A stretch of 64,000 nucleotides of DNA from Trifolium pratense. Taxonomy: Eukaryota; Streptophyta; Magnoliopsida; Fabales; Fabaceae. The translations under genes and the position numbers were made by a program. Within the stretch, counting starts at the first letter, position 1, and each line of letters opens with the position of its first letter. The notes below the pieces were generated by a model, which did no database searches, was not told the origin of the DNA, and saw nothing but the letters and a program-made list of their open reading frames with translations. Of this stretch, positions 1-10,755 are shown piece by piece. The stretch is taken from contig NC_060060.1 in NCBI RefSeq assembly GCF_020283565.1, positions 33,666,001 to 33,730,000 on the forward strand. The letters are read 5' to 3'.

Positions 1-603
1 TTTGTTGGTCGCTGATTTCACAATGATTGTAGCAAGTCAATTAATTACTATACGCGGCCCATAAATAGTCGACAAATCACGTGATTTAAAGATGGTATAT
101 TCTCATCTTAAGTGTATTTAGTGTACAGATAAGATGGTAGATTCTTATCTTAAGTCCATTAATTACTATACGCGGCCAATAAAAGATGGTAGATTCTCAT
201 TTTAAGTGTATTTAGTGTACGGATAAGATTTTTAGAAATCATTGTACAAAGAGTCTAACAGACAGGCGATAGCCTAATAGTCAAAGGTAGACATTGAGAA
301 AAACTTGTCTTTAGACATCATTCGCGATAAGAAGTTATTCCGTTTTTGGTTTACATTTCAACATCTATTAATTTTGCTTTTACTTATCATGTGCTTTGAA
401 TTTTGGAACATGTATTAAATTTTCTTCTCTTTAGAATGGTATATCAGATAGCTCCCCCACCTCCCTTCTATTTACTTTAGCATAAACTAATTACGATGTG
501 TTTTTACTTCCAGAAATATTGTTTCAACAGCCAATTTGGATACTAAGTTGGATCTCAAAGCAATTGCTCTCCAAGCTCGTAATGCAGAGTACAATCCCAA
601 GGA
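1..603 (+). repeat. Segmental duplicate of TBP-like intron 1 and exon 2
   Basis: This stretch aligns by eye with 6423-6971, the end of intron 1 plus exon 2 of the TBP-like gene, with scattered substitutions and short indels. Both copies hold a short tandem unit (AAGATGGTAGATTCTCAT and following bases, about 45-50 bp), with three units here and two in the other copy. Homology stops exactly at the exon 2 end: after AATCCCAAG one copy continues with GAGGAAG and the other with the GCAAGT donor. The offset (about 6.4 kb) matches that between 4661-5137 and 11060-11376, so I read it as part of a tandem duplication whose first copy begins outside the window. Confidence 0.85.
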
Positions 604-742
604 GGAAGAAGAAGATGATTTAATTGAGGATGTGTTGGCTGATATAGAAGAAGATGAAAGATTAAGGAGGAAGAAGAAGAGGATTCGTTACATTGAAGAT
701 TTATATAGAGATACAGTTCCTATAGTTAATGATAAGAAATAG
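514..742 (+). pseudogene. TBP exon 2 fused to an acidic/basic C-terminal tail (chimeric exon)
   Basis: The exon begins after the acceptor TTCCAG and first encodes TBP exon 2: [14 protein letters not shown], then [15 protein letters not shown]. Where the other copy has a splice donor, this frame stays open for about 46 more codons and ends at TAG 740-742. The tail has an acidic run (EEEEDD), then a basic run (RRKKKR), ending VPIVNDKK. I do not recognise it. The 5' exon would lie left of the window, so the start is unseen. None of the later TBP exons (RFAAV..., the second saddle repeat) follow downstream. If expressed, the product could not form the two-repeat TBP saddle. It is either a relic or a newly formed chimera. 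Confidence 0.6.
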
Positions 743-1738
743 GTTACATTAATAACTGACTTGTGTTAGAAGCTAACTTAATGAGTTAGATACAGGTTCC
801 GTACAATTCAGATACTTTACAATAGCTATATGCTGAAATATTATGTTTAATCTTTTAATCTTTCTCTATTTTTTTGTTTTGATATAAACACTATATTTGA
901 TTTGTGGTAAAGATTTATGTTGCTAATTGTTCGAGTTATCTGAGTACAAAGATAGAGAGAACCAAATTGTTTAGGTTATCATTGAATATGAGAGGGGAAC
1001 AAAATTTTGTTTTCAGTCTAGTAGTGTTATGTATATTACTACCAGTGTGTGAGGTAGGGTTTGGAGACTCAAATTTTTGGTCGTATTTCTTATTATTCTT
1101 CTCAGTTCAAATCATGGATAGTTACAGACCACGATTGCATGAAATTCTTTGTAAGAAACCCGATTTGAAATATGATTGCATGAAATTCTTTGCAAGAAAC
1201 CCGATTTGAAATATGATCAGTACAAAGAATCAAGGTAAATGTGCTTCAGATGTCACTAATTGGTATTTTTAAATGCAGTGAGTCAATTTACATCTTGCTG
1301 GCACCAAGGTTTAACTTCAGCTTAATTGCCATGGATTCGCGCACTAATCGCATGTTTGAAGGATTAGCAAGGCAATAGTATTCTTGGTTCAAGGTCAAGT
1401 TCAACAAATCATAATACTATAGTTTTTGTAAGAACTATTGTAACATAAAGCAATGATGTGTACTACTCATAGCTTTCTTTATTCAACTCGTTAACAGCGT
1501 TTCCAGTTTTTTAGACTTATAAAGTAGCAATCCTATATTCAATTCTTAAAAAAATACGCAAGCATTATCCTTCGATAAATAGCAGATTAATACCATGAAA
1601 AAAACAATAAAAAATCAGTATCCGGGACACTGGATTTCTCAAAAGCATGTCTAATTTGCAATTTTTTTACCGTTTCACTGTCATACAAGAGTAAGTAACT
1701 ACTGTGAGTAAGAGTTTTAGAAAACAAGATTAAAAGCT
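743..1738. other. No gene recognised; short tandem repeat inside
   Basis: AT-rich sequence after the chimeric exon. A 41-bp unit beginning GATTGCATGAAATTCTTTG is present twice in tandem at 1133-1214. The only open frame (904-1209) lacks an ATG start and is partly built from this repeat, so I do not call a gene. It may include 3' untranslated sequence of the chimeric exon. Confidence 0.5.
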
Positions 1739-2808
1739 TCAATGCTCGAGATGGAAGACATATTCTGTAAGCTGTTGCAATTTACGGGGGTCTAGTTTCT
1801 GCTCGGTCACAACAGGTTGCTTCTTCACAGTAAGCATCCGAGAGACATAGTCCACAGTCCAACCTTGCTGTAGCACATCTGCAATCATACAATCTTTAAT
1901 GATATCACAGAGAGGTGGTTGATGGAATTAATGCTTGATGAATTTTTCAAAAGCCAGCAAAAATAAGACTACACTGGCAGAGGTTTCAGTTTCTAAGATA
2001 ACTGTAAGTAATTGACATGTTCACCTCTAGCCAGCAAGATTCACCACAACTAGTACATTGAATCAGTGCTGTCAAATAGTAGATTGTTCAAATTCCACCA
2101 TGCAACGGCGTTAGAGTGCTGCTGTTGCTGCAATTTGACAACAATATGTGCTAAAACGAGCATTGTGAAACAACAGCGGTTTGTCATAATTCCGTTACAT
2201 TATAACCGCTATTTGACAACACTGATTAACTATCAAGAGACAATAATCATGTTGGCTTGGGCTTCGAGTATAATTTTTGAGAAGTTTCCAATTAGTACTC
2301 TTTCTAGGAGAGGAAAAAGTTAAAACTAGTAATATTTGATAATGCAGAGAAGTTGTAATCTTCAATTCATTTTTAAATTCCTTTTGGTTCCTTTATCAGC
2401 TATGACTACATAAATTTCCTTGATTACATCACATGGTGCATGATGAACCTTCTAACACATTCTCTTAGATATTACATTGTTCAACTACATTTCATGTTAG
2501 ATATTTGTATATGCAAAGGGAAGTCCAGCCAAGCCAAAAACAGGTGAGAATCAATGTTCTTCCCAAGTTCAAACTCTAACACAATTTTTTCCACCAAACT
2601 AATTAAACTTTTGGCAAAATGCTTGCCTGAGAAAGCAGCAACAAAATCCTGGAGACCCTGACCCCACTCAAAACCACGGATTGCCTCATGTACTCCAGCA
2701 TAGTTCCGTAACCAAAGTTGTTGACCAATTTTCCACACAGCATTGACTTCAGGGTTGCTTTCTTTGATTGAGGAAGGTATAGTTTTCCATAGAAAACGAG
2801 CACTGTCT
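1739..2808 (-). pseudogene. CSN8: COP9 signalosome subunit 8 (CSN8) fragment lacking exons
   Basis: Two exons of a CSN8-like gene are visible. One (2808 down to 2627) starts after TTGCAG and reads DSARFLWKTIPSSIKES, then WKIGQQLWLRNYAGVHEAI and ends near FVAAFS; the next bases, GCAAGC, could be a GC donor. The last exon (1878 down to 1739) reads VLQQGWTVDYVSRMLTVKKQ and ends EYVFHLEH plus TGA, the C-terminal end I expect for plant CSN8. The exon between them, normally the LYTKRMFQLLLSAYSTISI part of the PCI/CSN8 domain, is absent from the 750 bp between; a MITE lies there. No N-terminal exons are found upstream. I therefore call a partial pseudogene. CSN8 is a subunit of the nuclear complex that removes NEDD8 from cullins. 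Confidence 0.8.
2061..2227. mobile_element. MITE, 167 bp, 18-bp terminal inverted repeats
   Basis: The left end ATCAGTGCTGTCAAATAG (2062-2079) is matched by the inverted right end CTATTTGACAACACTGAT (2209-2226) with one mismatch. No transposase is present. I see no convincing target-site duplication, so the superfamily is undecided. It sits in the gap of the CSN8 relic. Confidence 0.75.
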
Positions 2809-3495
2809 CTGCAATATCACATCAGAAAACATCAAAACCTAAAATCAAAAAAAGAAAGTGAAAGCCATAACACATAACCAACCCCATCCCTTCCAAAATA
2901 TTGGTCCTAACCGCTTGTAGCATAAGCACTACTCATATGAGTACTTATGCATAAGCTATTTCTATATCAAAAAATAAAATAAATTCAAACTGTTTTCATA
3001 TAAACTACAAATCTGTGAACTACAGACACTCCTCGGATTAGGCGTGTCTCGGTGTCAGACACGCGTCAATGTCTGTGTCGTGTCTGTGCTTCATAGCTAC
3101 AAACTGTTATCATAAACTATCCTAGACAAATTTTGGAATTACAGTTTAGGGATGGTGTCATAAGTTGTAAAACTATAGTAGTCTCACAAGTATTTATGCC
3201 GGTAGTTAAACTCAAATAAGTCGAACGCATGAATACTTTAGGTTTTACAAAGAAAAGAAATGGTTCACGAATTCATACATTTTCTTCGCTTCACCATTTT
3301 CTCTCGAACGCATGGATACTTTAGGTTTTGTGAATTTTGTATATGAATTGTGACCCTTATTTCAACTAAAGGAACTACTATTTATAGGCACAAGAATGGA
3401 CAACTGCTTGTGCAAACGTGCTTCGCCAGCACAAGAAAGTGAACGCATGAAAATAATGAAAATAATTTTAAGTCCAGAACACCTTCACATACTAA
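2809..3495. other. Intergenic, with dispersed repeat fragment
   Basis: No gene seen. At about 3026-3095 there is a short dispersed repeat (ACACTCCTCGGATTAGG, then a GTGTCAGACACG palindrome); a second diverged copy lies at 13428-13555 inside the LEA2 gene intron. The phrase CGAACGCATGGATACTTTAGG recurs with small changes near 3222 and 3306. Confidence 0.5.
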
Positions 3496-3787
3496 GAGTG
3501 CCTTTGATCTGCTAAAAAATAAGGAACTGGAAGCTGTTTCTGGTACTGGACAAACTGGGGGCCAAGGGACAGGACAAAACATGAAATTCTTGTCCCCCAC
3601 AGAACCACGGGACAACTTTTTGTCCTCAGCACAAGTTGTCTAAAATACCAAAATAATATTTTATCCACCAAACATCGTATAACACAAAGTTTGTTCAATA
3701 CCTTAAACGTTTGTCTTGTGCTGTTTTGTCTTGTACCGTCCTGTACTGTTCTGTCCAGTATTTATATTTTGCAGATCAAACGGACCC
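3496..3787. mobile_element. Tourist-like MITE, 292 bp, TAA target duplication
   Basis: The ends GAGTGCCTTTGATCTGC and (inverted) GGGTCCGTTTGATCTGC form imperfect terminal inverted repeats flanked on both sides by TAA, the 3-bp TWA duplication of PIF/Harbinger elements. Internal sequence is related to 61950-62130, which looks like a decayed copy. No coding capacity. Confidence 0.75.
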
Positions 3788-3807
3788 TAAGATTGGTAGG
3801 GAGTAGG

Positions 3808-4660
3808 AGGTGTCAAAATGGATGGATTGGATTGCTAATGGATGGATCAAAGTAATCCATTAACGATATCCAATCCTTTTTTTTTTTTGTTTAACAGTAA
3901 TTGCAGGTGGTGGTGGTCGTCGGTCAACTACGGACCTCCAACACCGGTGCGGCGGTCCACAGCGACAGACACAAAATTTCCGGCGACATGTGGCTGTGGT
4001 ACAGTGGCGGTGCTCTGGCGGCCGGCCACCACCATCCACCATTTTTTTATTTTAATTTAATAATAAATATAATAGAATATTTAAGTTATTATTTTATTTT
4101 GAGATTTAAAAAAACTGTTTTTTTATTTAAAAATTCTGTCCTTTTTTTTATAAAAAATTCGGATTTTTTTTATAATAAAAATCAGTACTTTATTTTTTAA
4201 AAAATAGTTTTAAAATTACCCATTTTTTAAATAATAGAAAATGTTTTAATTTGCTAAGAAAAAAAGAAATTGCTTTAAAATAATAGTTTTATTAACACTT
4301 TAGTGGTATTGTTAACTTTTTTATAAAATTTATTTACGGTAGCAACACTTTATTAGTCAAAAGCAGTACTAATATTTTAGTGGTCATTTTTTAACTTTTT
4401 ATTTTTTGAATTTTTTCTTTTCTAAAAAAAAAGTGGCGATCTATTGGATTTAAAATTAATAATAATCAATTATCCATTAAATTTTAAAATATAAATAGAT
4501 GGATTGGATTCATCCATTTAATTAAATTCATTTAATTAAATGGATGAATTGAATCCAATCAATTAACTATTTTTTTTTACTTATGGATGGATTGGATGAG
4601 ATTAGTGAATAGATTGGATGAATAATGGAATCAACCCATTCAAGAAAAATGATGGAAAAT
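3808..4660. mobile_element. Inserted block with ATGGATTGGAT-rich ends
   Basis: Comparison with 11041-11075 shows the flanking duplication (GGTAGGGAGTA ... TCACATTAGC) interrupted here by about 850 bp. The block starts and ends with repeats of ATGGATGGATTGGAT and its complement, has a small GC-rich island (3900-4040) and a very AT-rich interior. Open frames in the GC island overlap on both strands and match no family I know. I infer an insertion; its class is unknown. Confidence 0.5.
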
Positions 4661-5137
4661 TGGATAGTCACATTAGCATAAGATGATGCAACTATTACCA
4701 CCACATGTGCTCCCACAAAGAGGATAGTCACATACTCACATGGTGAAGACTTTCCTTTGTCCTAAAAAGTTTAAAAATATTGGCAGTAGTGTTTGACATT
4801 TGTATGCTTCGTTTTGGTATATTCTAACTTGATTTTTTAAATTGCATAAAATGTGCTTTGTTTAATCTAACGATCGCAGGATAAAAGTGAAATATTTTTG
4901 TCACCCTATACTGATTGCTTGCACGTTCTATTTTTACACACATGCTACTTAAGTTGCAGATGTTATGAAATTAGAAATTTCGAGAAAAAATATTGTTCGC
5001 TACTTAAGTAGTGGACAATGTTTGAGTAATCAGTAGAACGGCAAAAGTAACTCCCAAATAAAAACTTATAGTATCAATATAGATGAGATTGAATTTGGAT
5101 TCCCTATAGTTATGAGAGGAGACATGTTCACGAATTA
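4661..5137. repeat. Duplicated block upstream of the TBP-like gene
   Basis: Matches 11060-11376 in two parts: about 4664-4870 with 11065-11275, and 5059-5137 with 11296-11375. The copy here has about 190 bp (4870-5058) missing from the other. The two copies flank the TBP-like gene as direct repeats. Confidence 0.8.
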
Positions 5138-5494
5138 AGCCCAAAAATCAAGTCTAAAACTTCAAACTCTAAACTGCAAACCCTTTAGGTCCAAACCAGT
5201 CCGACGCTCAGCCATATTTCTAACTTTGTCAGTTTAAAAAAATAATAATGTCATCTCATCTAAAATCTCTTGAATTGTTCATAAATTAACTTAGTGAAAG
5301 GAAAACGTCAAGATTTAATTAAAAAAATTATTTAAAAAAAGGCAAAACAAGATTTGATTAAAAAAAGATTTTTTTTTTTTAAGAAAACTGAAGATATATT
5401 ATTGCATCAAATCAAAAAGATTTGATTATCACACAAGATTTGATTAAAACAAGATTTGATTACCAACACGCTAACCAGATCCAATTTAGACGCC

Positions 5495-5502
5495 TATAAA
5501 TA
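5495..5502 (+). promoter_or_regulatory. TATA box and leader of the TBP-like gene
   Basis: TATAAATA lies about 390 bp before the ATG at 5887. The transcribed leader has CT-rich stretches and a telo-box (AAACCCTA, 5594-5601). A leader intron is likely, from about 5622 (AAG then GTCTGA) to the acceptor ATATTAG at 5880, just before the start codon. An intact promoter and leader suggest the gene may still be transcribed. Confidence 0.5.
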
Positions 5503-5886
5503 CAAAGACTTCATTATTTCTCTCTCATCTTTCTCGTCAACCTATAAAAGTATCATCTTTTCAAATTCCTCGCGCTCTATTTTTCACATACACAAACCCT
5601 AATTCTTCTCTCCAAAAATCAAGGTCTGATTCTGATTTATCTAAATCATCATTCATATATACATACATAAATACCTAATTTTGAGATAACTTTTGTGATT
5701 TCAATTAGATTCATGAAAATTGAAAACCCTATTTCTTCAATTGATTCCTGATTTTTTAAACCTAAATTGATCGTTTTTGTGATGAGATGAAAGTGAATAA
5801 TTAATTATGAAGATGGTATTTTATTTTTTGTTGATGATTGATTAAGCTTAATTTAATTTGTTGTTTATAATAATATATTAGGGTAG

Positions 5887-8800
5887 ATGGCTGATCAAGT
5901 ATTGGAAGGGAGCCAACCTGTAGATCTAAAGAAGCATCCTTCTGGGATTGTGCCTACAATTCGGTGAGCATCTAAACTATTAGTTAATATATATGTTAGT
6001 TATTTCTTAATCAAGTGTTTTATTGTTAAAAAATAGTAACTAATTATTGTTTGATGGGTATGGATAAATATTAGGTTTTGTTTGTTTCATTTAATAATAA
6101 TTGGAGAATTTTGAGTTATGGGTTTACTCTTTTTTTTGGGTGAGATTATAAGTGAACTGAAATTGTTAGTATTCAATTGAAGAGTCCATGGACATGTATG
6201 ATGATATTATAGACAATACTTGATACTTTAACTTAACTTTTTTTTTTATTTTTTATTTTTCATTGAGATAATCAATGATGGATTTACCTGGATTGAGGCT
6301 AAAATTTTATTTTTCAATGTCTTTTTCTTTTACAATGTATATAGCTAAGTGGCCGTTGGAGAGGCTATTGTTTGTATCCTTATTTATGCTTATTTGTTGT
6401 GTCCGAGTTGAGTTTTAATGTATTTGTTGGTCGCTGATTTCACAATGATTGTAGCAAGTCCATTAATTACTATACGCGGCCCGTAAATAGTCGACAAATC
6501 ACGTGGTTTAAAGATGGTAGATTCTCATCTCAAGTGTATTTAGTGTACAGATAAGATGGTAGATTCTCATCTTAAGTGTATTTAGTGTACATATAAGATT
6601 TTTAGAAATCATTGTACAAAGAGTCCAACAGACAGGCGTTAGCCTAATAGTCAAAGGTAGAAATTGAGAAAAACTTGTCTTTAGACATCATTCGCGATAA
6701 GAAGTTATTCCGTTTTTGGTTTACATTACAACATCTATTAATTTTGCTTTTAGTTATCACTTGCTTTGAATTTTGGAACATGTATTAAATTTTCTTCTCT
6801 TTAGAATGGTATATCAGATAGCTTTTTTTTTTTCCTTCTATTTACTTTAGCATAAACTAATTACGATGTGTTTTTACTTCCAGAAATATTGTTTCAACGG
6901 TCAATTTGGACACTAAGTTGGATCTCAAAGCATTTGCTCTCCAAGCTCGTAACGCAGAGTACAATCCCAAGGCAAGTTTTATATGTTGATTGTGAATTTC
7001 TTTCCTATACATCTATGATAAGTATGAAAGTGTGCATTGCCTATGCTTCCTTTTTCCTTTGCATTGGAATTGGAAGTGTAGATTAACTTGATGGTTTTAC
7101 TGTTCCTACTATTTGAAAATTCTCGTGTTCCTTTCTGGACTAGAGATGCTTAGTTGTTGTCGCTCTTTTGTTATTTCCAATTCAATATTCTGCCAATGCA
7201 ATTAATATGCCTGTTTTAGTGTCACTGATGTTTGTGATGCAATTCTTTGCAGCGTTTCCCTGCTGTCATTATGAGGATCTGAGAACCAAAAACAACTGCA
7301 CTTATTTTTGCTAATGGCAAGATGGTATGCTCCTTTGTTGCACTTGCTGCTTCTGTCATATAATTGTGTTTTGTTTGTGTTTTTAACATTGTATTCAAAT
7401 AAAAATTATTGGGAAGTTCTGTGTTGCTTATTATTATTTTTTAGCTGTTTGATTCTCTTTTAGAATCCTGGGAGGAGGGTCAATAGACTCTCTTCTCTTA
7501 GCTATTTTTAATTTTTGCAGAATTATATCTTGTTATTTTAATCATTTATTACTAACCTAATTCTTGATTTGATTCACTTCATATAACCATGGTTTATAAT
7601 TTAAAATTTCTGTCTATTTGCTCATGTCCCTGATGTTCCTTTTGCGAAACCATAATAAATTGACATAGTACTTGTGAAGGTTTTCTCTTTCTTTTTATGC
7701 TGTTCTGATTTAACTGGTATGCCTAGGTTTGTACTGGAGCTAAGAGTGAGCATCAGTCTAAATTGGCAGCAAGGAAGGTGCGTTCTTGTTCTTTTATTTG
7801 TTAATAACGTCATTCATGCTATGTAAATTATGCTTGATAACCAAGCCATTTGTGTTAGGTAGATTTGAACTTTAATTCATTTTTTTCAAAATTTATGGTA
7901 TTTTCTAATTGGTTATTTACTCATGCTTTCAGTATGCCCGTATCATCCAAAAGCTTGGTTTCAATGCCAAATTTAAGGTACAATATCTACCCTTTCAGAT
8001 TATCTTAACTGGAAACGTTTCATTAACTTTGGTTAATTTCTGTTTTTTTCTTAGTACCTAAGTAGTTGCATCTCGATAGTAGTTGATTCCTTCAGCTTTA
8101 TTTTATAGGATTTCAAGATTGGCAACATTGTCGCCAGTTGTGATGTCAAGTTCCCCATTCGGTTGGAGGGTGTTGCATATGAACATGGTGCTTTCTGCAG
8201 TGTAAGCTATTTTATTACCCCCTCCATTCCTTTTTAATTGTCATTTTAATAAAGCCAACTAATTTTGTTGTTTTTGATTAATTATTTGTCGTTTTCCTAT
8301 AATACTCGTAACTATTTGTTATCCTATTCCACTCATTTCTCTATCTATAATAAATAGTTACCGGTGTTATTGTCAACAATAATTACTGTCGCATTGAACT
8401 TTGAAAATGACAAATAAATAAGAACACAATTCTTCTGCAAAATCGACGCTTAAAAAGGAACTAAGGGTGTGTTTGATTTGCTAAAAAATAGTATCTCTCT
8501 GTCTCTCTCCCTTCAGTACAATTTACTCCTTTGTTCTGTCTGGTATCTTACTATTTTACGAATCAAACGCACTCTGAAGGAGTAAATTTGAGTTTTTAAA
8601 ATTGGTTTGGGCTTCTGATGACTTTTACTTACAATCATATCATCATGATTGGTGATCACGTGACATAATTTGTATGTGGAGTGAAATAATTTATTATAGA
8701 AAAATTGTGTTTTGTCTCTGAGCACTATTTCAAACTATGGAAGACATTCACTTGACTGATTCTAAACTAGAGATGCAAAGCCTTTCTCAGGAAGCTAAAC

Positions 8801-9430
8801 AATCTTTAAAGCTGCTTTGATTTATTTATATATTTGTTGTTTAGCCTTATTCGCTGAATTGCCTAATTGAATTATGAAAAGGTTTAGGAAGCTTTCTGAA
8901 AATTCATATTTTGTATTAATGTCTATAAGTTGAAGAAAATATGCTGAACTCTCTTATATGGGGTGATAGTATGAACCAGAGCTGTTTCCCGGATTAACCT
9001 ACCAGATGAAGCAACCAAAGGTAGCTTTGAGTATCTTTGTCTCTGGCAAAGTTGTTATAACAGGAGGAAAGGTAATATTTCTATATCCCCCCCGAAAATT
9101 CCGGTTCACTCGATTTTATGCATATGTTTTTCATTTTAATAGGTGAGAGATGAGACCTATGCAGCCTTTGAGAACATATACCCTTTGCTCAGGAAAAATC
9201 AACAATGGTATGGTATTCTATTATTTGTATATACCGGCTACGCCATCTGTTATGATTTCAATGAATCGCCACCATTTTGTGTACTGACATTTCGAATACT
9301 GATTTTATGGCAGATTTTTGTCAAAAGCAGGAGCAGTTTTCTCGTGGAAAAGCTTGATGTCGAATTGTATATAACTAAGACAAAGGAGATAGCCGTTGAA
9401 TTGATAAAATTAAAATTTTCTGACAGTTGA
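5887..9430 (+). pseudogene. TBP: TATA-box binding protein-like gene with nonsense codon and lost stop
   Basis: TBP binds the TATA box and nucleates polymerase preinitiation complexes. All eight coding exons of plant TBP are here in phase: 5887-5963, 6884-6971, 7253-7324, 7727-7777, 7933-7977, 8109-8201, 8970-9071 and 9143 onward. The start reads MADQVLEGSQPVDLKKHPSG; both saddle repeats can be followed ([36 protein letters not shown]). Damage: exon 3 has TGA at 7280-7282 where the family has Arg (MRI-stop-EPKTTALIF). In the last exon three codons (family TEF) are missing before RKNQQ, and the stop is TGG (9206-9208), so the frame runs on to 9428-9430. Intron 2 uses a GC donor (AAG then GCAAGT). 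Substitutions such as SHGAFSS to EHGAFCS show relaxed constraint. It would make about 64 residues unless read through. I call it a recently decayed paralog. Confidence 0.85.
8461..8577. mobile_element. Tourist-like MITE in intron 6 of the TBP-like gene
   Basis: About 118 bp with imperfect inverted ends: CTAAGGGTGTGTTTGATTTG and, inverted, CTTCAGAGTGCGTTTGATTC, each followed by GYTAAAATAG-like sequence. Resembles the element at 3496-3787. The preceding 8212-8455 has Stowaway-like sequence (CTCCATTCC...), so the intron was hit more than once. Confidence 0.65.
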
Positions 9431-10755
9431 CTCTCATGAAGTTTTAAACCGTTTTCATATGGTTTTACTTTCAGTTACCAAAGTTAAAACCATTATTTGA
9501 ATGGCGTTTAAACATTTGCTCCTGCATTACAGTTTTGTAGTTGATTTGAACTTGTAAAAAAAAGCACTTTCTTTTTGAACTATGAAGTTTATAGATTGTT
9601 TAGTTCTAAATCTTTTGTTCAACTTGTAGCTTTTATTTCTTTAGTTCTAAATCTTGGTATTTATTTCTTATATTGTAAGACTAAGTAAGATATGATACAA
9701 TCCATCAACTTTGAATCGTGAAGGGATCTTTCATTTCAAAATTTTGGATACATTTTTTTATCTTTGTTTAGGGTGAACCAATAAAACAATGAAGTTGACC
9801 CAGTAGTTGGACAAATATCCTTTTGAAATTTTAAATCATGTCATTTGAAATATAGAGACAATGTATTATTGCTTATAGTTGGCTATTTAGACATGTTCAC
9901 AAGTTATAAATCTCATCTTTAAAAAACTATCACCAACTCTGTTATATTGAAGCTCTACATTGAATCTAAGCAAAACCAAATTACCACTATATCTAGTACA
10001 AAGTAACGGAATAATTTATCAATGTCAAAGAGTTATTTAGCTAAGCTAAAAATATTTTGCTAACCAAAGTCCTCAAGACCTGTTTTTATTTTTTGGTACA
10101 TAAAAAAAAAGTAACGGAATAATTTCATTAAATAAATAAACTACAACTAATGGAATAATTTTATTAAATATACTAGTACAATTTATCATCAAGATGATTA
10201 AATAAACTACAAGTTATCATCCACGTGAAGCAAATCAAATGTACCACAATTTTTTCTTGATAGATCAAATGAACCATAAATTAATCAAAACACATTATAG
10301 TCCAAAGAAGTTATAGAAAAAACTTTAAAGCTCTTTACAAAAGCGAAAACTGAAGGTGACAAAAAAGGTTGGAAGAAAGAAAAGTGTGGAGGTTTGGCTG
10401 AGAGAGTGTGTGTTTTATCAAAAGCTATAACTCAGATGCCTCACCCCACTGATTTGATTAACTTTACAGTTTGCAAGTTGTTCCACAGATGTGTTTTTCC
10501 TTCCAATGGAAGTAAACAAATAAAAAGTTTATGCAAAATTCTTATAACAAAATGTTTAGGGACATAATTTAATATATTTTCCAAAAAACCACCTTTGACT
10601 ATGGAGTTAAACAATTTGTTGAGACTCCTTTGATAGCCATTGTAAATTCAGTATCTCCTCTAACTATTTTTCCTACTCATTTCTTCTTAAAATTAATCGA
10701 AGAAATGAGTCGAGGGAGAAATTAAGGACATTTGACAGCGCCAACAAGAATGATA
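9431..10755. other. Intergenic, no gene recognised
   Basis: AT-rich sequence between the TBP-like gene and the 3' end of the LEA2 gene. The phrase TAACGGAATAATTT recurs near 10004 and 10111. The first few hundred bases may be 3' untranslated sequence. Nothing else supportable was seen. Confidence 0.5.

Noticed and set aside
904..1209. 101-codon frame
   Set aside because: Starts at GTG, has no family pattern and includes a 41-bp tandem repeat that is not a multiple of three.
3842..4200. Overlapping ORFs in a GC-rich island on both strands
   Set aside because: Low-complexity sequence within an inserted repeat; no protein family pattern.
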